Shown here one piece after another: positions 54,765-64,000 of a DNA stretch of 64,000 nucleotides (positions within the stretch are counted from its first letter, which is position 1; the number at the start of each line of letters is the position of its first letter). A program made the position numbers and the translations under genes. The notes below the pieces were generated by a model. The model was not told where the DNA came from, did no database searches, and saw nothing but the letters and a program-made list of their open reading frames with translations. The stretch covers positions 7,688,001 through 7,752,000 of the forward strand of contig CAUWAG010000003.1 of NCBI GenBank assembly GCA_963556695.1, given 5' to 3'. Source of the DNA: Anthostomella pinea (Eukaryota; Ascomycota; Sordariomycetes; Xylariales; Xylariaceae).

Positions 54765-56027
54765 GATTACGCGGCTCGGCGGTAGCGTTTATCGTATATT
54801 ACCGGAAGTAAGACGGGCAAGTCGGCGAATGTGAATACGGCGGAACGCTGAGTGTCCAGCAATCATGCCGCGTAGGAATGGAGTCGAGGGGGCGGGCTGA
54901 CGTCAAGGAAGCATATATGGGGGTTTCAAGTAGCGGATTCGAAGAATGAAGGGAGGACGGACTCGGAGTGGGCGCGGAGTGTTAACTGAAGGATGAGTGC
55001 CACAGGTAATAGGCGACTACTCGCATCATATCATGCAGATGCCGTGAAACAAGAAACAAGAAACAAGCGACAAGAAGGACGAGGAGAGGTGTGCGTAAGG
55101 TAGCCTCTCGGGTGTTCAGAGTTCAGCTCGGTGCCACCCAAGTTCCAACTGGACTCAAGCTGTACGTTCGCGGAAATAGGAGGGAGAGCCTTGGGCGAGC
55201 GATGGACTGGCGCTGGGCAGTGGGTGGGGATGGTTGATGCAATCGAGTGGGGGGCACCGAGGGCACTGACTGTCCACTAGGTAGTTCAACTGTTCACTGT
55301 TCACTGTTCAGGTGGGCGTTGGGCGGGACCCACCACAGTATACCTAGGGTACCTGCCGTACGGGTAGCTTTTAGGGGCTCTGCAGATAGGTAGGTACCTA
55401 CATGTATACATGTATACCTTACCCTACAGTCCAACATTGGAACTGCCTCACTCCGTCTGATGTTACGTATAGATACATGATGGATACGCCCTCAACATGA
55501 GCACTTCCAAACCGAAACGCGCAGTTCCCTCCCTTGTTGGTTGGAGCACCCGCGGCCGTCAGCTTGGACAAAGTGAGGCGATGCGATGTGTAGCATCTCA
55601 CTCTCTTGCTGCGCCTACTTCGTTCCGGAAACGGCCAATTTTGCCAGTCAGCCCGCCAAGTAGTACTACCGTTGCAAGCCATCTGCATCCCAGCAGATGT
55701 TGCGTGTGTTGCCAACCTGTAACATTTCAACCTGTTCATGCCGAATGCGGCCCCATTGCTTTCTCAGCTATATCGACCCTCAAAGTCTCTGTGCCCATGG
55801 TCGCCCTGAAGTTTTGGAGGTATTGTTCATCGGTGGGAGAAGCATGCTGAAACAAGCATTGAAGTAGCTTTTATAAGACAACCTGCTGATTCCAGGGTGT
55901 TTATTCCAAACAATACATCCGTACATTGAAACTGTATTAAGGTGCACAACAGAGACGTATGAGGAGTGATTGTTCCTCAGCCGAAAACATGAATGCGCAT
56001 TCGGCTTGCTTCCGTCGTGCCCTTCTC
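54765..56027. other. Upstream region of the CCCH/SMR gene
   Basis: This is 1.26 kb without a supported gene. It has small direct repeats (gaaacaagaaacaag near 55046; ttcactgttcactg near 55290), a ggtaggtacctacatg palindrome near 55387, and the dispersed repeat copy at 55849-55980. Confidence 0.45.
55849..55980 (+). repeat. Dispersed repeat, copy 2
   Basis: This aligns with 45585-45732 in the same orientation over several blocks (aagcattgaagta, acctgctgattccaggg, caatacat, gtatgaggagtgattgt). It ends about 50 bp from the stop codon of the JmjC gene, and so probably lies in or near its 3' UTR. Confidence 0.55.
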
Positions 56028-57650
56028 CTAGGGTATATCCTCCTCTTCCTCGTCTGCGAAGCCAAAGCTGAAACCCCCATTTCCACTTTCCGCCTCATTT
56101 TTGCTGCCGACTGCCTCATCCCATTTCCGCTTCTTGGTCTGACTCCTCAGGGACATTTCCTCGGTCGATTCGTCGAGAAGCTGCGGATAGTTGGCCCTAA
56201 GCCGCTCCACGAACAGGTCATAGGGGCTCTCGATGCCCCTCTTGAATCCAGTGACTTGCTCCGGTTTGTCTTTGAGGAAGCAGAGAACATCCGTGAGGTG
56301 AGACTTGGGCACAAAGTTTTGTGTGAGAGCTATGCCAGCTTCTAGGTTTACAACCAAATGCCACCAGCCGCTAGGAACATGCAGGATCTCGCCCGCGCTG
56401 CAGACACCTTCAACACAGGTAGGAAGCGCTCGCGCCTCGGAGTGAAACTCGAGCAGCCATTCGGCTATGCTGAGCGGGCTGGTCACCTCGCTGCTATCCT
56501 CTGAGACATACACGCCGGGAACTTGCGTCGACGGAGGGAACATAATCCAGTATTTCGAGCCTTGGATCACCGCATTCCACGCGCTTGTGCCGTTCGGGTC
56601 TTTGTGAAAAGTCGAACCACTCCTCTCGGGACCGACAATGAGCCAGCGGTGGGCTGGTCGCTCTGCACCGAGTAGCTCGAACAAGTCGGGACCAAAGCAG
56701 TCAGGTAGCCAATATGTCGATAGTTCACTCTGTCCGATCTCGATATTCATCTTCTCCGCGAATCCTCGATCGAACAGGTACAGCGGGCTCTCATCGTTGC
56801 TGTTGAGCATGTATTCGTGGTAAGTCGAGAATGGCCAGTCCACCGCTTCGGCTCGGAATTGCACATCAGAATACCTCCTGTGAAACTCCTGAATGCTCCA
56901 GTCACGAAATGCTGGCCAAGATTGAATGCATTCAGTCAGTATGAATGGCTTGTTGCTCCAGCTCTGCGCGAACTCGTCGTAGCTGAGCCTTTCGAGCCGG
57001 TCGATATCGTTTGCCTCTGGGATGCTGGACGAGTATTTGCCCAAAGCAACGTGGACACAAGCAAAAGGCCGGTGCAGCACATCTGAGAAGACGTTGCTGC
57101 AATCAAGCCTCGCCTGCTGCTCGGGAGCTATGTTCAGATGGGTGCTTCGCCAGGAGCCCTTCCAACAGGGCTTTCCAGGGTTTGTGCTTTGTTCTCTATG
57201 GGTGAGTCAGTCAAATGGGTTGTCATAGCAGTATCATAGCAGATGTATCGCGTAGGTAGACGGTTGAGGGGGCCATCTCTATAGAGCCTCCTGACTCAGT
57301 CGCTCGTGAGATTCGAGTCACAGGAAAAGGGGAGACTATGCACCTCGCCTCTTGCATGAACTTTGTCTGGAGGACAGGATGACATCAGTAGCATATTGCA
57401 GCAAATTGACTCACTCAAGAAATAGGGTTTTCCACAAGTCATCCAAGTGGCTGAAGGCGAATAAAAATCGGCATGTGAATCCAATGTTCCTTAGTGACTG
57501 CGTATCGAGGTATTCAAACAGGTGCAAGATCATCTCATCCGGCAAGAGACCCATGGAACCTAGAGACTGTCGAGCAACTGGGCCCGACGCGAAGTACTGG
57601 TTTCCCAAAGGTTTGATGCCCATGGGATGAGTCGGAATAGAGTCCTCCAT
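56028..57650 (-). CDS. F-box and JmjC domain protein (JMJD6-like dioxygenase fold)
   Basis: Exons 57650-57415 and 57195-56028 give 467 aa. The F-box lies at about 34-78 (LLPDEMILHLFEYLDTQSLR). A Trp-rich link WKGSWRSTHL follows the splice. The JmjC domain has FHKDPNGTSAWN, with iron ligands H276 and D278, and HVPSGWWHLVVNLE, with the third ligand H358 as in JMJD6, then ALTQNF. All three Fe(II) ligands are present, so a 2-oxoglutarate-dependent hydroxylase or demethylase is expected. The F-box suggests recruitment to an SCF ubiquitin ligase. A basic stretch near the C-terminus (TKKRKWDE) may direct it to the nucleus. The intron is 219 bp. An in-frame ATG at 57743 would add 31 residues. Confidence 0.9.
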
Positions 57651-58463
57651 TGTCGTGGTCTCTAGGGTATCCAATGCGCTGTCATCTTGTATGGTTGCGC
57701 CTCTACTGGCCCCTCCATGGACGACTTCCTTCACAAACAACATGGCAAGCAGGTCGCGTGCTAGTTGCGAGGCGGCAATAGAGATAGAGGCAGGGTGCGA
57801 CAAAGTTGAATGATATGACTCTTCGACAACAAGAGATCAATACCCCCAGCCAGGGTCAACGAATCGGAGAATAAGCTTGCCGCCTCTGAGCCAATTTATA
57901 TAGAAAATGTGCTGGAAATGACAATTATCGTGACCAATCTCGCAAGCCACTCAGAGCAACGGTGTTGGTGCCAGGGAGCATGCAGAATGAAGCAAATGTT
58001 TATTATTGTTCCTCAGGCAGTGTTTTTAATAGGTGGGACAATGCGCTGTACGCTGGCTGACGGTGGCGTGAATAGGCCCTCAGTGGCCCTGAACCTTGAG
58101 CCCATTGAGCTGGAGCTGAGCTGTGGCCCCGCCTAAAGGTTTCTCCGGAGTTTTCCCCCCACTCAAATTTTTTACTACATCTTTACCTCAAGGGACCCTC
58201 CTCCTCCCCTCCGACTCTCCCAATCGTCCCAGATTAATCTGCACCACGAATACCAATCTACAACCTCCTCTCGGACCGTATCACTCTCACACAGTTGGGA
58301 GTCTTACGTCCATTCACTTCTCATCCTTACGTTATTCGCTAGACTTGCCATCGTGCAAAGGTCTGCGCATCTTTTCGGTTCAACCCCACCTCGACCGACG
58401 CTCATTCTTCTTGGATTCTAAGCTGTGCTTGGAATTCGGGGAGTAGCTTAACCTACCGCAATC
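57651..58463. other. Divergent upstream region of the JmjC and eIF4A genes
   Basis: This is 0.8 kb between two outward starts. From about 58140 the + strand is rich in C and T, as at strong fungal promoters and 5' UTRs, fitting the highly expressed eIF4A. No gene was seen. Confidence 0.45.
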
Positions 58464-59872
58464 ATGGCTACCGACAAGGGGCTTGAGGACATCGAGCAGT
58501 CCCAGATCGAGTCTAACTATGACGAGACCGTCGACTCGTTCGACGAGATGAACCTCCGCTCCGAGTTGCTGCGAGGTAAGATGCGCCACCACGAAGAAGA
58601 AAATTTTGCGCGAAGGGACGAGCAAGGAAAATTTGTATCTTTGCTGACGAAATGACTTCGCAGGTGTCTACGCGTACGGTTTCGAGCGCCCCTCTGCTAT
58701 CCAGCAGCGCGCCATCATGCCAGTCATCAAGGGTACGCTTCCGTCCATGCTTTTCTACAACGCAATCCCCGCATAATATTTACTTGAGGCGACAGGTCAC
58801 GATGTTATCGCGCAGGCCCAGTCTGGTACCGGCAAGACCGCGACGTTCTCCATCTCTGTCCTCCAGAAGATCGACCCCGCCGTGAAGCAATGCCAAGCTC
58901 TGATTCTGGCTCCTACCCGCGAGCTTGCGCAGCAGATTCAGAAGGTCGTTGTCGCCATCGGTGACTTCATGAACATCGAGTGCCATGCCTGCATCGGTGG
59001 AACCAGTGTCCGTGAGGACATGAAGGCTTTGCAGGATGGACCTCAGGTCGTTGTCGGCACGCCTGGTCGTGTCCAGGACATGATCCAGCGACGATTCCTC
59101 AAGACTGACGGCATGAAGATGTTTGTTCTCGACGAGGCTGACGAGATGCTTTCCGTAAGTGCTTGTTCTCTATGTATGTATTCGAGTTGCTGTATCACTA
59201 ACATGCCCCTCTCTTCAGCGCGGTTTTACCGAACAGATCTACGACATCTTCCAACTGCTCCCCCAGTCGACCCAGGTGGTTCTGCTTTCGGCCACCATGC
59301 CCCAGGATGTCTTGGAGGTCACTACCAAGTTCATGCGCGAGCCTGTGCGCATTCTGGTGAAGAAGGACGAACTTACCCTCGAGGGTATCAAACAATTCTA
59401 CATTGCTGTTGAGAAGGAGGAATGGAAGCTCGACACACTTTCCGACCTCTACGAAACCGTCACCATCACCCAGGCTGTCATCTTCTGCAACACCCGCAGA
59501 AAGGTTGATTGGCTTACCGACAAGCTGACTGCCCGTGACTTTACTGTCTCTGCCATGCACGGCGATATGGACCAGTCGCAGCGCGACCTTATCATGAAGG
59601 AGTTCCGCTCGGGTTCTTCTCGTGTTCTGATCGCCACCGATCTGCTCGCCCGCGGTATCGATGTTCAGCAGGTGTCCCTGGTTATCAACTACGATCTCCC
59701 CGCCAACCGCGAAAACTACATCCACCGCATCGGTCGCGGCGGCCGATTCGGCCGAAAGGGTGTGGCTATCAACTTTGTCACGGCCGAGGACGTGCGCATG
59801 ATGAGAGAAATCGAGCAGTTCTACAGCACCCAGATTGAGGAGATGCCGATGAACGTGGCCGACCTCATCTAA
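58464..59872 (+). CDS. TIF1: Translation initiation factor eIF4A (DEAD-box RNA helicase)
   Basis: Exons 58464-58575, 58664-58732, 58796-59154 and 59219-59872 give 397 aa, the standard eIF4A length. Motifs in order are the Q motif [22 protein letters not shown], Ia [10 protein letters not shown], Ib [36 protein letters not shown] and [12 protein letters not shown]. It ends NVADLI. As part of eIF4F it unwinds mRNA 5' UTRs for ribosome scanning. The three introns cluster in the first half. Nothing is unusual in the protein. Confidence 0.97.
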
Positions 59873-60857
59873 GCTAAGACCCCTTCTCACAGCACGCACG
59901 ACTGCCGATCCAGCCAGCTCTGCATACATCGCGTGTCTTTTGACATTTCAGTTTAGGGAATCTGGGATTAGATAGACCGGCGGTCGTGTTTGGCCGGGGC
60001 GGCGAGCTATCTGCTTGCTAGCATGGGCAGTCATGCGGTGTCTGGCGGCGGAAGAAAAGTAATGGATGCATCTGGGCATTTGCGGCTAGGTACTAGCACC
60101 TAATCTCACAGATGGTGCACTTTGACTGATGACAGTAGTCGTCGGTGAATCTTCTCGTTTGCTTTCCTCAGCTGTTTGTACCTACATAGGCAATCCGATA
60201 TTTCCTAAACAAATCTTGCAACGTAATCCGAATTTGATGAATTGTGATGCTAATGGTGTCTTCTGTGAGACTATTTCGGGGTTGAGCAATGGTGGTTTGG
60301 CTAGGAGGCCTACACCTTTTGGAAGTTGTGTACGGAATTTGGTAAGCACCTACCAACAAGCACACGCACTTACCTCATTGACACACATTGCGGGTCGATA
60401 GCATGTACAACGAGTAGATGGCTTCAAGGTTGTCATCTTCCCCTACATAAGGTAGGTGCAGACTGAAGATTATGGACAAGGGCCGCAGTGGACTGGTAGT
60501 CCGGAGGGAAAGAGCCTCCAAGACGATGTCAGAATTTGCCGCGTGCACGCCTTCCTTCTTTCCTTCCTTTCGCAGCTGCAATGGACCTTGTGGTCACCAC
60601 CTATGCTCGCCGAGTGCATCATCTTCCTGCGCACCCGCACTTCTCATCACTCCCAACTCGGACTCTTCAACACCTCATCCCACCTCCCGTTCTCTCCGAC
60701 GTCTTGTCTGACCTTGGTCTCCTGGACGTCTTGTCTGACCTCGGTCTCGGATTCGACCCTCCTGCAAGCTTGACCAAAGGGATCAGTCTGCAGTCTGCAC
60801 TCCGTCAACACGTTACTCATTTGACCTCCCTGCTGCTTGCCTCTATTTCCAACAAGT
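59873..60857. other. Intergenic between eIF4A and the coiled-coil gene
   Basis: This contains the eIF4A 3' UTR. Near the right end, an open frame from ATG 60578 has a 27-bp in-frame duplication (60698-60724 and 60725-60751). That frame may be an alternative N-terminal exon of the next gene; see the findings. Otherwise nothing was seen. Confidence 0.4.
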
Positions 60858-62150
60858 ATGGATCTGAGCGAAGACGAAGAGTCTCGCAGGCTGAGAAGGC
60901 GCGATGCGAAACGCGCGAACATCGAACATCTGCTACAAGCACCGAACAACCGCTCAGAGCTGAAGTCGCTGTTGCCTATTTTCACAGCACAAAGGGTTGA
61001 GGGGATTGTGCGTGACTTTGCCTCTCATGCGGCCGAAAATCAGCAACTACTGAATCGTGTCGACGCACATGATGCCTATCACCAAGAAATCTCCAAGGAT
61101 TTGGAAGGGATCCACGCCGATTGCCAGAGTTTGGCTCCGCTGGTCTCGCAATGCCAGGTGTCGATTCAAACCCTGGACGCTAGCCTGGAGACCCTCGACA
61201 ACCGTATGAGCGAAAAGAGTGCAAACGATGCCAAGCACGCGGCAGACTTGAAGAGCACCGACAAGGTGGTTCGCACACTCCATGAACAGGCCGACCATAT
61301 GCAGAAGCAGCTCGACAAAGCCCACCATGATCAGGCCAAACTTTTAGATGCGGCAAAGATTGCCGACGCATCTTTAACTCGCTTGGATGCTAAGTTAGAA
61401 GACGCATCCAGAGAATTCAACAAGGTCTCCTCAGAGCTGAAGGCTGGAATGGCACAGACGGCGCGCGATTACGAGGGGGTGCACAAGTTTTTGCAACGCC
61501 TGCTCCCCATGGAGGAGCAGCTCTTCCAACTCCTGGATAAGCACGTTATGTCTGATGTCTCCACCGTTCCTGGTGAGTCCAGGCACCGTATATCTCATAC
61601 GTCGGAAGTTGATACTAACTTGGAATGAAAAGAGCCTCCCACTCAGACCACGCCAGACATGGGTGATGAGCACGACGCCCCGACCAATATGGTTGTTGAT
61701 CGCGACGCCCCGTCCAACGATGGTGATGAGAACGACGTCCCCGACATTCATGCCTTTAACGAGATATACGATGTCTATCGCAAGTCGTACAAAGAAAGGA
61801 AACCCAAAAGCGATGCCAAGTTCATCAAGTCGCTCCTACGAAACTGTGACCCCATCATCGCTCATTTGTGGCAAGAAGTGCTTCTACAATCCTTCCCCCA
61901 TCGCGTGACGCTCGTCGAGCACGACTCGTTATATGCCCGCCGCCACGACGTTATCTTCACCAAGTTCGAAACTTTCAGCTGGAAACAATTTCAGGCGGCT
62001 CTGTACAAAATGGAATTGGTTGAAATGCAACGAGCAATAGATGAGGTGAAGGGTACTGTTCGCACACGCAAGAGACCAGCGCCACCCACACACTTGGAAG
62101 TTCCAACGAAAAAGTTCCGATCGGGAAGAGACACAGTCACGCAAACCTAA
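60858..62150 (+). CDS. Uncharacterised coiled-coil protein
   Basis: Exons 60858-61572 and 61633-62150 give 410 aa. The start ATG leads an acidic then basic segment (MDLSEDEESRRLRRRDAKR). A long heptad-rich region runs from about 35 to 230, with repeated helices such as LDASLETLDNRMSEK and TLHEQADHMQKQLDKAHHDQ. The second exon has an acidic DAP/DG repeat (DEHDAPTN, DRDAPSND), then a helical, basic C-terminus ending in KKFRSGRDT. No catalytic motif or known domain was recognised. The intron is 60 bp with an AAG acceptor. It could be a structural or nuclear protein. It looks lineage-restricted, but no search was possible. Confidence 0.7.
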
Positions 62151-62459
62151 TTGACCTAGAGGGGTTGGGGTTGGGATGCGGACAAAGGCAGCCTCGAGAG
62201 ACAAATTTGCTCGGGTATGCGCACCTTGATGAATATTCTTTCAACTCCGTCTGGGAGATAACGCTACAATCCAACCCTAGCGGATCATATAGGGAGCGCG
62301 GGATATATCACAACTTGCTGACTGTAAGTGCGGAGCTTGAGTCATGGCTTGTAATTTTGGGGTCGTAGTAAGAAAAAGAGGTCGCGGAGAACATTTACTG
62401 CAACTGCTTTCATGATTTAATCACCGAGAGCTACTGTACTTAACCAACTATCCACGGAG
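62151..62459. other. Convergent 3' region
   Basis: This is about 300 bp between the stops of the coiled-coil and DPP5 genes. It presumably holds both 3' UTRs. No other feature was seen. Confidence 0.4.
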
Positions 62460-64000
62460 TCATCTCAAACTGATATTTTCCGTGTCTTCTGACAGACCTG
62501 TCGTGTCAAGACCTGCCCACTTGTTGATCCAGCCTAGAACTTCTTTGTGCCAGACAAGCGAGTTCTCGGGCTTTAGCACCCACTAAAAAAGGAGGATAGG
62601 CGTGTTAGCTCTCGACATTCCCGGCTTTAGACAACTGTGGGCATATAAAGCAGTGGCTAATCAGGAATTGGGAAGGGAGCACACGCAACTACTCACATGA
62701 TTCTCATCGGGGAACATCAGGAACCGGGAGGACACGCCGCGGGTCTGGAGGGCGTTGAAGGCGGCCAGGCCCTCAGCGATGGGCAGGCGGTAGTCGAGCT
62801 CGCTGTGGACGACGAGCTGGGGCGTGTCCCAGGCGGCGGCGAAGGCGGCGGGGTCCCACTTCTCGTAGCGCTCGCGGTGCTCCCACGGCGTGCCGCCCAT
62901 CTCGCGGATGGGGAAGAAGAGCTCCTCGGTCGACCAGTCGCTCATGGTGCTGAAGATGCCGTCGTGGCAGACGAGGGCCTTGAACTGGCGGCCTAGGTGG
63001 TGGCCTTGGATCCAGTCTGTGAGTGTGTTAGTGTTTTGTTGGCTCTGGGTGGGTTATGATTGGGGTGAGGCTAAGGGATAACGAACAAGGGTAAGGGATG
63101 AGTGTAGGGGGTAAGGGGCAAGGCTAAAAGAGAAAGGAGAAGGGGGCAAAGGGCAATGGGCGGTGCCAGCAAGATAGGGCTTGGTGACAGAAATGGCTCA
63201 CTGATCATGTAGCCGCCATACGAAGCCCCCAGGGCAACAGCATTACCAGTTTCAACATAAGGCAGTTTGTCAGCAATATGCTCGAAGCAGTTCACCAGGT
63301 CGTTGTAAGGCCGACCACCCCACTCAAGCGCTATGGCATCGGTAAGGTCCTGGCCGTACCCCGTGCTGCCGGTGGGGTTCGGCAGCACGACGACGTAGCC
63401 CTGCTCGGCGAAGATCGCGGGGTTCCACCGCGTGCTCCAGGAGTCGCCCCAGGCGCCCTGCGGTCCGCCGTGGATCAGGAAGGCCAGCGGGTAGTTTTTG
63501 TTGGGGTCGAAGTCGGACGGCTTCATGACGAGGGCGTGGCATTGGTAGTCGCCGGCGCCCTTGAACCAGAACTCGTCGAACTGCTTCTTGGACAGGCCGA
63601 AGGACTTGCCCTCCTTCGAGCTCGAGGAGACCAGCGTCGTCTTTTTCGAGGACGGCTCGACAATTGAGTAGTTTGAGCTGTCGATCAGCGAGCTGGACGT
63701 GACGAAGAGCCGGTCGTCGTTACTTGATAGGTTGAAGAACTCCCCGGCCGTGCCGCTTTCCGTCACTTGTTGCGGTAGCTCCTTGGCTTGTAAGGGGCTC
63801 GAGGGCAGCTTGAACAGCAGTGCCCGTCCGGCTTTCTCGGCCGTGACGTAGAGTTCCGAATCGTCATTGCTCCAGATGATGTCCTCCGGCCGCATGTCCT
63901 CCGGCCGCATGTCCCAGGCCCCCTCGCCGTCGTCCGTCTGGTAGAACTCCTGCACGTTGCTCAGGTCCTTGACGTCCGGTACCAGCATCAACGCCACTTG
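62460..64000 (-). CDS. DPP5: Dipeptidyl-peptidase 5 (S9 family), N-terminal part beyond the window
   Basis: Exons 64000-63202 (continuing off the edge), 63016-62697 and 62582-62460 give the last ~413 residues. The beta-propeller end is followed by the hydrolase domain: [21 protein letters not shown], the nucleophile in [29 protein letters not shown], the acid in [10 protein letters not shown], and the His in DENHWVL. The intron after YMI and the intron inside ENH|W keep frame. Fungal DPP5 is usually secreted and cleaves Xaa-Ala dipeptides; the signal peptide cannot be seen here. A 15-bp tandem duplication (63881-63910) repeats Met-Arg-Pro-Glu-Asp in the propeller. The true start lies beyond 64000. 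Confidence 0.93.

Overview
The window reads as nuclear DNA of a filamentous ascomycete (Pezizomycotina, most likely a Sordariomycete). The genes are intron-bearing, most introns are 49-110 bp with GT..AG ends, and the genes match fungal families (Trm82, Snt2, Tvp38, Fcy1, Ydj1 ending in CASQ, secreted Dpp5, TIF1/eIF4A). Intergenic DNA carries recurrent TACCTAGGTA-type palindromes. The old transposons are AT-rich with CAA/CAG/CGA-to-stop and TGG-to-stop changes that look like repeat-induced point mutation (RIP). No bacterial operons, rRNA or clear tRNA genes were seen.

Layout. Bases 1-9600 are a transposon graveyard. It holds a decayed Ty1/copia retroelement on the + strand (about 1020-6754) and AT-rich RIP-like tracts. 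It also holds a pogo/Fot1-type DNA transposon (7084-9203, coding on the - strand) with a 256-bp solo LTR nested inside its transposase. A related repeat of about 120 bp lies on either side of the whole block (335-455 and 9478-9599). Bases 9600-29350 carry a bZIP factor, a YDJ1-type Hsp40, TRM82, an STK16-like kinase, a GPATCH11-like protein, a patch of gene relics with a MITE, and FCY1. Two long gene-poor stretches lie here (11366-15455 and 25450-29353). Bases 29354-34864 are a large SNT2-type chromatin gene (BAH, PHD, ELM2, SANT, extended PHD). Bases 36506-49911 hold a secreted subtilase-like protein, a HELQ-like helicase, a secreted type-B carboxylesterase, a proline iminopeptidase-like hydrolase and a fungal protein with three Cys-Pro motifs. 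Bases 50342-64000 hold TVP38, a CUE-like/CCCH/SMR protein, an F-box/JmjC protein, eIF4A, a coiled-coil protein and the 3' part of a DPP5-type peptidase cut by the window edge.

How the genes relate. They are independent housekeeping and accessory loci, with no evident biosynthetic cluster. Several touch RNA and translation (TRM82, eIF4A, CUE/CCCH/SMR, GPATCH11-like), chromatin or dioxygenase chemistry (SNT2, F-box/JmjC), genome maintenance (HELQ-like) and extracellular or peptide hydrolysis (S8-like, carboxylesterase, iminopeptidase, DPP5). Exon coordinates were assembled by hand from splice consensus and frame continuity. Every multi-exon model below closes in frame, but none is checked against RNA.
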